13,950 bases of DNA from Armatimonadota bacterium. GTDB taxonomy: Bacteria > Armatimonadota > UBA10988 > DTZQ01. The stretch is taken from the NCBI GenBank assembly GCA_012961305.1, contig DTZQ01000483.1, forward strand, positions 1 through 13,950, written 5' to 3'. Positions 6,343 to 13,577 of the stretch are shown piece after piece. Each line of letters opens with the position of its first letter. Position 1 is the stretch's first letter. The position numbers and the translations under genes are program-made. The notes beneath the pieces were generated by a model. It was not told the DNA's origin. It ran no database searches and saw only the letters and a program-made list of their open reading frames with translations.

Positions 6343-7650
6343 ATGACTTACTTATCTCCATTGTGGGGGGGACTCTGTTTGACTTTGGCCGCAGTAGGGG
6401 CACGGGCGGCTGAGCCTCTACGGGCCGGGGCGGCGCGGGTGAGCATTACCCCGGAGGTCAAAGCCCATCCCATTCCTCTGGGAGGCTACGGGGCGCGCGA
6501 GGGCAAGCCGGCCACCGGGGTGCATGACCCGGTGTATGCCCGGGCCCTCGTACTGACCCAGGGCCCTCGAAAAATTGCCTTAGTCAGTACCGACCTCTGT
6601 TTCATACCTGCCGGCGTAAAGGAGGCTGTGTTGAAGCAGGTTGGGCCGGAGACGGGCCTGGACGCGAACACCCTGCTGCTGGCGGCGACTCACTGCCACT
6701 CTGCGCCGGAGGCGATGGCCTTAAATCCCCGGAACGTCTTCTCCAACCCGCGAGTGGGCATTTTCGACCCCTGGCTCTTCGAGTTCACAGTGGAACGCAT
6801 CGCCCAGGCGGTACGCCAGGCTCAGGCCCGCTTGCGCCCGGCGCGGGTGGGAGTTGCGGCGGAGCGAGTGCCCGGCTTGAACCGCAACCGACGGGGCGAT
6901 GAGACGGTGGACGAGGAAATGACGGTGCTTAAAGTCGTGGAGGACTCCGGGCGACCGCAGGCCTTGGCCGTGTTTTTCACCGCCCATGTGACCATTTTCG
7001 GACCCGAAATGATGGAAGTTTCCGGCGGCTGGGCCGGGGTGTTGGAGCGAACGCTGGAGGAGCGATTGGGCGGCGAGGCGGTAGTTTTGTTCTTCAACGG
7101 AGCAGAGGGTGACCAGACGACAGCCGGGGCGGAGGGAGCCAATGCTTTCGAGCGAGTGGAGCACTACGGGCGCCGGGTCGCCGCGCATGCCTTACGCCTG
7201 GCGGAGCAAGCCAAGCCTCTCCCGGAGGTAACTCTTCGCTCCCTAAGTGCCGACCTGCCGCTGCCGGAGCGGCGGGCTTCGCCCTTTTTCGCCCAAATTG
7301 CAGGGCGGGAGTACGGGGTCCCTGAGGAGCAGTTGGAGGCCCTGCTCCACCAATTGTTCCCGTCCACGGCAGCCCTGATGGCGATGCAGGTCGGTGATTT
7401 GGTGCTGCTGGCTGTGCCCGGCGAACCCATTGCCCAGATTGGGCTTGCGCTCAAAGCCCATGCGCGGCGGGCGGGGGCCAAACAGGTGGCCATCGTCGGC
7501 CTGGCCAACGACTACATAGGCTACATTCTCACTCCCGAAGAGTACCGCGAGGGCGGCTACGAGGCAACGGTCTCCTTCTACGGCGACCAACTGGGACCGA
7601 CCCTAAGGGCCGGAATGGAGAGGTTGGTGGAGAACTTGCTGGCCCCTTAA
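6343..7650 (+). CDS. secreted neutral/alkaline ceramidase-like amidohydrolase
   Basis: A 435-residue protein of the neutral/alkaline non-lysosomal ceramidase N-terminal-domain family, zinc enzymes that cut an amide bond; bacterial members of single-domain size often have unknown substrates. A signal peptide covers residues 1-23 (MTYLSPLW, hydrophobic core, cleavage near GARAA). Family landmarks in order are VSITPE (33-38), GVHDPVYARALVL (59-71), THCHSAPEA with likely zinc ligands His117/His119, FFTAHVTIFGPE with His215, FNGAEGDQTT (251-260), AVPGEP with Glu361, and LANDYIGYILTPEEYREGGYEA with Tyr391/Tyr394. Where Pseudomonas ceramidase has GDVSP with the catalytic Ser, this protein reads GDQTT. 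It lacks the C-terminal immunoglobulin-like domain of full ceramidases. The start is firm: AGAGGAGGT sits 6 bases upstream of the ATG. It is first in a + strand run leading into the DUF6259 gene, so the substrate may be an amide-bearing glycan or lipid rather than ceramide. Confidence 0.82.
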   Translation: MTYLSPLWGGLCLTLAAVGARAAEPLRAGAARVSITPEVKAHPIPLGGYGAREGKPATGVHDPVYARALVLTQGPRKIALVSTDLCFIPAGVKEAVLKQVGPETGLDANTLLLAATHCHSAPEAMALNPRNVFSNPRVGIFDPWLFEFTVERIAQAVRQAQARLRPARVGVAAERVPGLNRNRRGDETVDEEMTVLKVVEDSGRPQALAVFFTAHVTIFGPEMMEVSGGWAGVLERTLEERLGGEAVVLFFNGAEGDQTTAGAEGANAFERVEHYGRRVAAHALRLAEQAKPLPEVTLRSLSADLPLPERRASPFFAQIAGREYGVPEEQLEALLHQLFPSTAALMAMQVGDLVLLAVPGEPIAQIGLALKAHARRAGAKQVAIVGLANDYIGYILTPEEYREGGYEATVSFYGDQLGPTLRAGMERLVENLLAP

Positions 7651-7661
7651 CGGATAAGGGG
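7643..7661. repeat. hairpin spanning the stop codon of the ceramidase-like gene
   Basis: CCCCTTA (7643-7649) pairs perfectly with TAAGGGG (7655-7661) around ACGGA, embedding most of the TAA stop in the stem. No T-run follows, so it is not a standard terminator. It might slow 3' degradation or weaken readthrough into the next gene. Confidence 0.4.
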
Positions 7662-7812
7662 GGTGCGGCCGGTCTTGGTTTTAGAACCGCAGCCGGAGGA
7701 GGAATTGCCGCAGCCGCGGAGAAACCTTTTCCGAGAACTGCCACGTGCGAGGAGAGGGCAAAAGGTAACTGTTGGGCGGCAGACAAACGCGGCTGGGGAA
7801 AGGAGGGAAGGA

Positions 7813-10800
7813 ATGGCGCTCATAACTCTGTGCTTGCTGTGTTCCCTACGGGGCCCGGAGGAGCCCATTTATCAGGTGGACGTGCGGGATGCAGCGGCTT
7901 GGGAGGCCAGGCCGACCTGGCTGGCCAATCCGGCGGAAACGGCGACGGTGCGAACCAGGGAAGAGGGTTTGGAGTTTTTCGTCGCCGAACCGAACCGGGG
8001 GATGAAATGGCGGCGCGACCTGCCGGTGATTTTTGCTGAGGAGGCGCGTTATCTGGTGCTGAGATATCGAGCAGTGAACTACCATCCCAGCGCCGGGGAT
8101 TACGTCATCTGGCTACACGACGAAAACCCCGATGGACAGCGGATTATCAAGGGACGGGATTTGACTCTGGACGGCCAGTGGCATACTTACGTGTTTGACC
8201 TGCGGACTCTGCCCTCTCAGATTTTCGACCAGATGGCCCTGCAGGTACAGGCGGCCGAGGCTGGCGAGGCCCATCTGTTCGTGCGGGAACTGGTTTTCAC
8301 CAACGCGCTTCCGACCGAGGTCCCCTCGCCTGCAGAACCGCCCTACCGAGAAATCAGCCTTCCCCTGCGGGCCTCCCAATGGCAGGCCATGCCCTCCTGG
8401 TTGGGCAATCCGACCGGGCGGCCGGAAGTACGAGCGGCGGAAGTAGAGGCCGCTACGGCCCTGCGTTTCATCGTAGACGAGGCCGGACGGGGAATGAAGT
8501 GGCGCTGTCTGTTGGAGGAACCTTTGGACCTCGCTGGCCTGCCCTATGTGACCCTGCGCTATCGGGCCGAGGGCCTTGCTCCGCGGGGGGATTACCTGCT
8601 CTACTTGGGCAGCGACGGGAGCGGAAGGGCCCCTCAGGAGGCCCGACCCCTGCGGCCGGAGGTCTTAGAAGCCGACGGAACCTGGCACGTAGTTACCGCC
8701 CCGGTGCCGACCATGCAGGTGGCTGCTTTGGCCCTGCAGGTGCAGGCGGCTCACCCTCAAGCCTGGCTGGAAGTAGCCACCCTGACCTTTTCCTCTCGGC
8801 GGCCCCAACGGCCCCTGCGCGAGGTGCTACCGTTTCGGAAAGGGTGGGGGGAAGGCCCGCAACCCTATCAGCCTCTGGCCCTGCCAGCCAACGCGGAGGT
8901 GGCCCCCTGGCTGGTGGGTTTGGGCCTGGCCCCCGTTTGGTTCCCTCAGTCCCAAGTCACGGTCGCGGACATACCCTTCCAGGTCCGTCCAGAGGCACCC
9001 CAGGTGCTGGCTACGCCCCTAAAGGAGGTAGGCCAGGTCACCATACCCATAGGCCGGGTGGCGGAGGCGATTTATCTGCTCTTGGGGGCCCGCTTCATCG
9101 GGCCGGAGGAGCCTTCTCTGGGCCGGGGGGAACTGCGCCGGGTGCGACAGGTGGAGCGGTTCCTGGTGCAGGTGGACTACGCCGACGGGGTGAGCGACCT
9201 GATTTTCCCCCGGCGGCTGCCCTCGCAACAGCCCCTCCTGGTGGAAGAGCCGGGGGTGTACCTGGCGACACCCACCCGCCAGGTGAGCATTCGCCAAATC
9301 ACCCTGCGCGATGGAATGAGACGGGGCGGGTTTTACCTGGCGGGAGTGACCTTAGGCCCGGCTCCTTCCCCTCGCAGGCGGGAAGAAGGAAAAGAGGGGG
9401 GTCCCCTCCGCCGGGTGCCTGTCACCGCGCTCGCGGCTACGACTGTGGGCCTGACCCTGGATGAAGGGCGGCGCCGGGCGGTGGCTTTAACCAACCGGGC
9501 TACCGGCACCAGTTGGCTAACGGAGCCGAGTGTTCTGTTTGCGGTAGAGGCCGAAGGACCCCTGAAGGCCCAACTGAGCATCCGCGAGAATCCCCCTCAG
9601 GAAGTCATCCTGCGCCTTTCCCTCACCAACACCGGCCCCAAGCCGGTGAAGGTCACTCCGACTTTCCCCCAGTTGCTAAACCTCTCGCCCGGTGGCGACC
9701 CCGACGATTTGGGCTACTGCTTCCCCCGGCGCGGGGCAGTCATCAACACCATGCCCATTTCCCTGCGCGAGCCGTACAGCGGGCGGTTCCCGCTGCAGTT
9801 TATAAGCGTCTATCACCCTCAGGCCGGGGGGATTTACCTGCTGACCCATGACACCGCCAACACGCCCAAATGGTTCTGGCTGCGGAAGAGGGACACCGTG
9901 AGCCTGGGGGTGGAGTACTGGCCGCGCACTCTCCAGCCGGGGGAGACCTGGGAGTTGCCGGAGGCTGCCCTGGGAGCGCACGCAGGCGACTGGCACCTGG
10001 CTTTCGAGGCCTACCGCCGGTGGAAGGAGACTTGGTATCGTCCGTTGGTGCCGCGCAAGCAGTGGTTCCGCGAGGTGTTCAACTTCCGGCAGCAGTTCCT
10101 GCATTTCGCCCTGCCGCGCAAAAGTGGCCTCTTTGAGGCCGACACGAAAACCTTCCGGGTGGAGGAAGTGCTGGCGACTGATGAGAAGGCCTTCGGCGGC
10201 GTGGACTATTTGCACCTGTTCGACTGGGGCTGGACACCTACTCATGGCCGCTGTGGGGACTACCGTCCCTGGGACTATTTGGGTGGGGCAGACAACTTCC
10301 GTCGGGCGGTGGAGGCGGTGCAAAAGCGGGGCATTCCTGTGGGGTTGTACATCGAAGGTTATCTCATTGACCCGCCCTCGGAGGTGGCCCAGGCCCACGG
10401 CCGGGAATGGCAACTGCTGCGGGCCGACGGAACGCCGTACACCAACTTTGCCCCCAGTTTTCACCTATGTCCCCACCTCCCCGCCTGGCAGGAGTACCTG
10501 ACCCAAACCTACGTCCGGGCTGCGCGGGAGACGGGAGCCAACGGGTTTTACATTGACGAGTTTGGCTTCGCCGCTCACTACATCTGCCACAATCCCGCCC
10601 ACGGCCATCCCGTACCCCTCTCTCCCCTGCGGGGCGAGGCTGCCCTCACCCGCAAAGTGCGGGAGGCCTTGCCGCCGGAGGCCGTGGTGTACACGGAGGA
10701 AACGCCTACCGACGTGACCTCCCAGTACCAGGATGGCAGTTTCACCTACGCCATCAGCAGCGTTTCCGACGAGTGGTCGCCGACGCACGTGAACCTGACC

Positions 10801-11283
10801 CGGTTCGCCCTGCCGGACTTCAAGACCTTTGAAATAATCGTGTGCGACCGACCGCTGGGCAGCGATGTACAGAGCGTGAAGCGGATTTTCTTCAACGGCG
10901 AGGGCATCTGGATTGAGGGAATTCCCGAGGCCTGGTTCACGCCGGAGACACGGGCCTTCATTGCCCGTATGCACCGCATTTTGCGGGAACACTCGGCGGC
11001 CTTTACCAGTCTGAACCCCCGCCCCCTGGTGCCTACGCTCCGCAAAGGGGTGTACGCCAATGAGTTCCCGGCGGAGGAGGAAACGGTGTGGACGCTGTAC
11101 AACGCCTGCTGGGAAACGGTACGGGGGGAACTGCTGGCGGTTCCCCATCGGGACGGGGCCGTCTATCGGGACCTGTGGCGGGGACAACCTTTGACCCCCC
11201 GGGTGGAGGGTGGAAGGGCCTATCTGACCCTGGAATTGGAACCCCGAGGCGTGGGATGTGTCAGTAGAAGTACGGCGGATTAG
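7813..11283 (+). CDS. very large exported DUF6259-type TIM-barrel (glycoside-hydrolase-like) protein
   Basis: A 1156-residue protein. The start at 7813 is chosen because AGGAGG lies 6 bases upstream and a short hydrophobic leader follows (MALITLCLLCSLRG); the frame is open back to a GTG at 7663 with no proper ribosome site. Residues about 19-170 and 178-335 are two copies of one beta-sandwich domain, sharing WLxNP, GMKWR, LRYRA, GDYxxxL, DGxWH and ALQVQAA. A further beta region spans about 337-515, then a basic/acidic spacer and a supersandwich-like region. A TIM barrel of DUF6259 type covers about 745-1060, with LHLFDWGW (800-807), GFYIDEFGF (Asp915, Glu916) and VVYTEETPTD (Glu962), placed where GH36/GH31-like hydrolases have catalytic acids. 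The C-terminal 90 residues look like a closing beta domain. No activity is proven for this family by sequence alone; a retaining glycosidase on complex glycan is the best guess. It follows the ceramidase-like gene by 162 bases with no clear promoter. Confidence 0.82.
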   Translation: MALITLCLLCSLRGPEEPIYQVDVRDAAAWEARPTWLANPAETATVRTREEGLEFFVAEPNRGMKWRRDLPVIFAEEARYLVLRYRAVNYHPSAGDYVIWLHDENPDGQRIIKGRDLTLDGQWHTYVFDLRTLPSQIFDQMALQVQAAEAGEAHLFVRELVFTNALPTEVPSPAEPPYREISLPLRASQWQAMPSWLGNPTGRPEVRAAEVEAATALRFIVDEAGRGMKWRCLLEEPLDLAGLPYVTLRYRAEGLAPRGDYLLYLGSDGSGRAPQEARPLRPEVLEADGTWHVVTAPVPTMQVAALALQVQAAHPQAWLEVATLTFSSRRPQRPLREVLPFRKGWGEGPQPYQPLALPANAEVAPWLVGLGLAPVWFPQSQVTVADIPFQVRPEAPQVLATPLKEVGQVTIPIGRVAEAIYLLLGARFIGPEEPSLGRGELRRVRQVERFLVQVDYADGVSDLIFPRRLPSQQPLLVEEPGVYLATPTRQVSIRQITLRDGMRRGGFYLAGVTLGPAPSPRRREEGKEGGPLRRVPVTALAATTVGLTLDEGRRRAVALTNRATGTSWLTEPSVLFAVEAEGPLKAQLSIRENPPQEVILRLSLTNTGPKPVKVTPTFPQLLNLSPGGDPDDLGYCFPRRGAVINTMPISLREPYSGRFPLQFISVYHPQAGGIYLLTHDTANTPKWFWLRKRDTVSLGVEYWPRTLQPGETWELPEAALGAHAGDWHLAFEAYRRWKETWYRPLVPRKQWFREVFNFRQQFLHFALPRKSGLFEADTKTFRVEEVLATDEKAFGGVDYLHLFDWGWTPTHGRCGDYRPWDYLGGADNFRRAVEAVQKRGIPVGLYIEGYLIDPPSEVAQAHGREWQLLRADGTPYTNFAPSFHLCPHLPAWQEYLTQTYVRAARETGANGFYIDEFGFAAHYICHNPAHGHPVPLSPLRGEAALTRKVREALPPEAVVYTEETPTDVTSQYQDGSFTYAISSVSDEWSPTHVNLTRFALPDFKTFEIIVCDRPLGSDVQSVKRIFFNGEGIWIEGIPEAWFTPETRAFIARMHRILREHSAAFTSLNPRPLVPTLRKGVYANEFPAEEETVWTLYNACWETVRGELLAVPHRDGAVYRDLWRGQPLTPRVEGGRAYLTLELEPRGVGCVSRSTAD

Positions 11284-11298
11284 AGTGAATTATGGGTA

Positions 11299-11320
11299 GG
11301 GCGGCTTCCCTTAGCCGCCT
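11299..11320. repeat. GC-rich hairpin in the DUF6259/GH36 gap
   Basis: GGCGGCT (11300-11306) pairs with AGCCGCC (11313-11319) around TCCCTT, and a G-T pair can close it. There is no T-run, and the ribosome site GGAGGT begins only 5 bases after the stem, so it may sit beside a translation start rather than end transcription. It could also be an interspersed palindrome. Confidence 0.5.
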
Positions 11321-11336
11321 GCTGGGAGGTGGTAAA

Positions 11337-11357
11337 ATGAAGGAGCACAGTCCATGA
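11337..11357 (+). CDS. 6-codon upstream open reading frame overlapping the GH36-like start
   Basis: ATG AAG GAG CAC AGT CCA TGA would encode MKEHSP. It has a better ribosome site than the gene after it: GGAGGT (11325-11330) with 6 bases of spacing. Its stop overlaps the next start in the sequence ATGA (11354-11357), and its second and third codons (AAGGAG) double as the ribosome site of that gene. This is the classic layout of translational coupling. It could be chance, so the call is tentative. Confidence 0.35.
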   Translation: MKEHSP

Positions 11358-13516
11358 AAGAGGGATTGCAAGCGGAGGAACGAACTCTGAGCGTCATCTG
11401 GGACGGCCAGGTCCGACTGAGAGGACTGCACGTACAGGGGCACACCACGGCCGGGGTGTTCTCCGCCGTAGACCCCCCTTCCTCTCCCCGGGTACGGGAG
11501 GATAGAGGGAAGGCGGTGGTGAAAACGGAGACGAGGGAAGGAGAGGACGACCTCGGTTCGTACACCTCCTTGAGCCAGCGGTTCTTGCGGGAAAAGGTGG
11601 GCAGCGGTCGGTTGGAACTGCGTTATTATCCGGCCCTTCGGGTGGTCACTGGCCAGGCCGCGGTCGCGGCCTATCAGGGTGACCTGTTGTCCGAGGGCGG
11701 AGCGCGGGTGGAAAGTGCCGACCTGCCCGGTTTGGCCCGGCTGCTGGGGGGCTACCTGTACAGCGATTGGTGGGCTCGGCCCACGTTTTCCCCCGACCTG
11801 GCGAACCTTCCGGCCCGGACCCAATTCCTGCTCTGGCAGACGGAGGACGGGAGTTACGGCTGCCTGGTGCCGCTGGTGTCTGGGCAGACGAAGGCCGAGG
11901 TGAACGGGCGCACGGGACGGTTGGGGGTGGACTTGACCACCCACGACGCGGGCCGGCGCAAAGTGGACAGCCTTTGTTTCGTCTTAGGGTGGGGGGAGGA
12001 CCCCTTCGAACTGGTGCGCCGAGTGTACACAGCGGGCATGACGGCGGCCGGGCGGCCCGGGCACCTGCGCTGGGAGAAACCCTTTCCCGTCCCCTTTGAA
12101 TATCTGGGCTGGTGCTCCTGGGACGCCTTTTACCAGCAGGTTAACGAGGCCGGGCTGCGGGAGAAAATGGAGGAGTTCCGGCAAAAGGAGGTGCCGGTAC
12201 GCTTCGTACTCATTGATGACGGCTGGTCCCCCACTCCCCAGCGCCAGTTGGCCGGCTTCGGCACGGACAAGGAAAAGTTCCCTCAGGGGCTTAGGCCCAT
12301 CGTGCGGGCGATGAAGGAGGAATATGGGGTGAAGTACGTCGGGGTATGGCACACCTTTAACGGCTACTGGGGAGGAATACACCCGGAGTCGCCCCTCGCT
12401 GCCCGCTACCGTTCCCATCTGTTGGAGAGCAAGCAGGGCCACCTCCTGCCGGCGCCAGACCTCTCCGCAGGGGTGCAGTTCTGGAGCGACTGGCACGCAC
12501 ACCTGCGGGCCGAGGGCATTGATTTTGTGAAAGTGGACAATCAGGGCTGTCTCTACCACCACACCCGCCACCTCCTGCCCATCGGCACCGCCGCCAGCGG
12601 GGCTCAATACGCGCTGCAGGCCTCGGTCAACCTGCATTTGCGGGGGTGGATGATTAACTGCATGTGCATGACCTCCGAGGCCCATTGGCACTGGATTACC
12701 TCCAACGTATCCCGGTCTTCAGAGGACTTCTGGCCTCGAAGGGAGGGCACAGCGGCGGAGCACGCCCGGCAGAACGTGTACAACTCCCTGTGGTACGGCA
12801 ACCTGTGCTGGCCTGATTGGGACATGTGGTGGACGGAGCATCCTCAGGCCACCTACCATGCCGTGCTGCGGGCTCTCAGCGGCGGCCCAGTTTATTTCAG
12901 CGATGAGGTGGGGCGCACCCGGCCGGAGGTCCTGTGGCCGTTGATTCTCTCCGACGGACGCCTGCTGCGCTGTGACCAGCCCGGACTCCCCACCCGAGAC
13001 TGCCTTTTCGCCGACCCGCAACACCATCCCATCGCCCTGAAGGTGTGGAACCGCGTGGGAACTGCCGGACTGGTGGCTGCCTTTCACGCTACGGAAAGTG
13101 AGGAGCCGGTGTCTGCCGCCGTCCGCCCCGCCGACGTCGAAGGGCTCGAAGGGGAAACCTTCGCAGTGCGGGAGCATTTCTCCGGCGAAACGCGGCTGTT
13201 AGCCCGGGATGAGGCTTGGGAGTGGGAATTGGAACAGTTTGGGGTGCGGCTATTCGTGGTGGTGCCCGTGGAGAAGGGTTTTGCTGCCCTGGGTTTGACG
13301 GAAAAATATGTCGCCCCGCGCACCGTAACCGCTGTGCGTCGGTGGGGAGAAACCATTGAAGTAGATTTGGCCGAGGGCGGGACCTTCCTGGCCTACTGCG
13401 CCCGTCCGGTGCGGGAAGTGAGGGCCGAGGGGGAAACGGTGCCCTTTGCATATGCGGCGAGTTGGCTGCGCGTGGACTGCCCGGGACGCCCGGCTTTGAC
13501 TTTGTGCATTTTTTGA
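11354..13516 (+). CDS. raffinose-synthase/Sip1-like alpha-galactosidase (GH36-related), cytoplasmic
   Basis: A 720-residue protein of the Sip1-related alpha-galactosidase / raffinose synthase family (GH36 relatives), which hydrolyses or transfers alpha-galactosyl groups. A beta-supersandwich fills residues about 1-240. The barrel then shows YLGWCSWDAF (250-259), VLIDDGW (285-291), FVKVDNQG with the nucleophile Asp395, SRSSEDFWP with the acid/base Asp458, and WPDWDMWWTEHPQATYHAVLRALSGGPVYFSDE (487-518), a family signature. A C-terminal beta domain closes the protein. Both catalytic Asp residues are present, so an active enzyme is expected. There is no signal peptide, so it acts in the cytoplasm, in contrast with its exported neighbours. 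AAGGAG lies 8 bases before the ATG. The gene is 70 bases downstream of the DUF6259 gene on the same strand with no evident promoter, which suggests co-transcription. Plant members make raffinose; prokaryotic ones are mostly thought to be hydrolases. Confidence 0.88.
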   Translation: MKEGLQAEERTLSVIWDGQVRLRGLHVQGHTTAGVFSAVDPPSSPRVREDRGKAVVKTETREGEDDLGSYTSLSQRFLREKVGSGRLELRYYPALRVVTGQAAVAAYQGDLLSEGGARVESADLPGLARLLGGYLYSDWWARPTFSPDLANLPARTQFLLWQTEDGSYGCLVPLVSGQTKAEVNGRTGRLGVDLTTHDAGRRKVDSLCFVLGWGEDPFELVRRVYTAGMTAAGRPGHLRWEKPFPVPFEYLGWCSWDAFYQQVNEAGLREKMEEFRQKEVPVRFVLIDDGWSPTPQRQLAGFGTDKEKFPQGLRPIVRAMKEEYGVKYVGVWHTFNGYWGGIHPESPLAARYRSHLLESKQGHLLPAPDLSAGVQFWSDWHAHLRAEGIDFVKVDNQGCLYHHTRHLLPIGTAASGAQYALQASVNLHLRGWMINCMCMTSEAHWHWITSNVSRSSEDFWPRREGTAAEHARQNVYNSLWYGNLCWPDWDMWWTEHPQATYHAVLRALSGGPVYFSDEVGRTRPEVLWPLILSDGRLLRCDQPGLPTRDCLFADPQHHPIALKVWNRVGTAGLVAAFHATESEEPVSAAVRPADVEGLEGETFAVREHFSGETRLLARDEAWEWELEQFGVRLFVVVPVEKGFAALGLTEKYVAPRTVTAVRRWGETIEVDLAEGGTFLAYCARPVREVRAEGETVPFAYAASWLRVDCPGRPALTLCIF
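13481..13514 (+). terminator. possible weak terminator at the end of the GH36-like gene
   Basis: CCGGG (13481-13485) and CCCGG (13489-13493) form a short stem with a 3-base loop inside the last codons. A run of six T lies at 13509-13514. The 15-base gap between stem and T-run is too long for a standard intrinsic terminator, so this is only a weak candidate. Confidence 0.2.
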
Positions 13517-13523
13517 CTGGGGG

Positions 13524-13552
13524 TTGACAAAAGCAATATCGGGGTGTATAAT
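13524..13552 (+). promoter_or_regulatory. perfect consensus sigma-70 promoter
   Basis: TTGACA (13524-13529), exactly 17 bases, then TATAAT (13547-13552): both hexamers and the spacing match the sigma-70 consensus. The predicted start near 13559 leaves a leader of about 19 bases containing the ribosome site GAAAGGAGGT (13561-13570). This implies high constitutive expression of the prepilin-type gene. Confidence 0.85.
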
Positions 13553-13577
13553 AAAAGTTAGAAAGGAGGTCTGAATT

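Noticed and set aside
7663..7812. Upstream extension of the DUF6259 gene from a GTG at 7663
   Set aside because: There is no properly spaced ribosome site, the extension is low-complexity Pro/Glu/Arg, and it would bury the hydrophobic leader that starts at 7813 behind an AGGAGG site.
8379..9464. 361-codon open frame inside the DUF6259 gene
   Set aside because: It is a shadow frame in GC-rich sequence, with Gly/Pro/Arg/Ala-rich composition and no ribosome site; the overlapping frame has clear domains and repeats.
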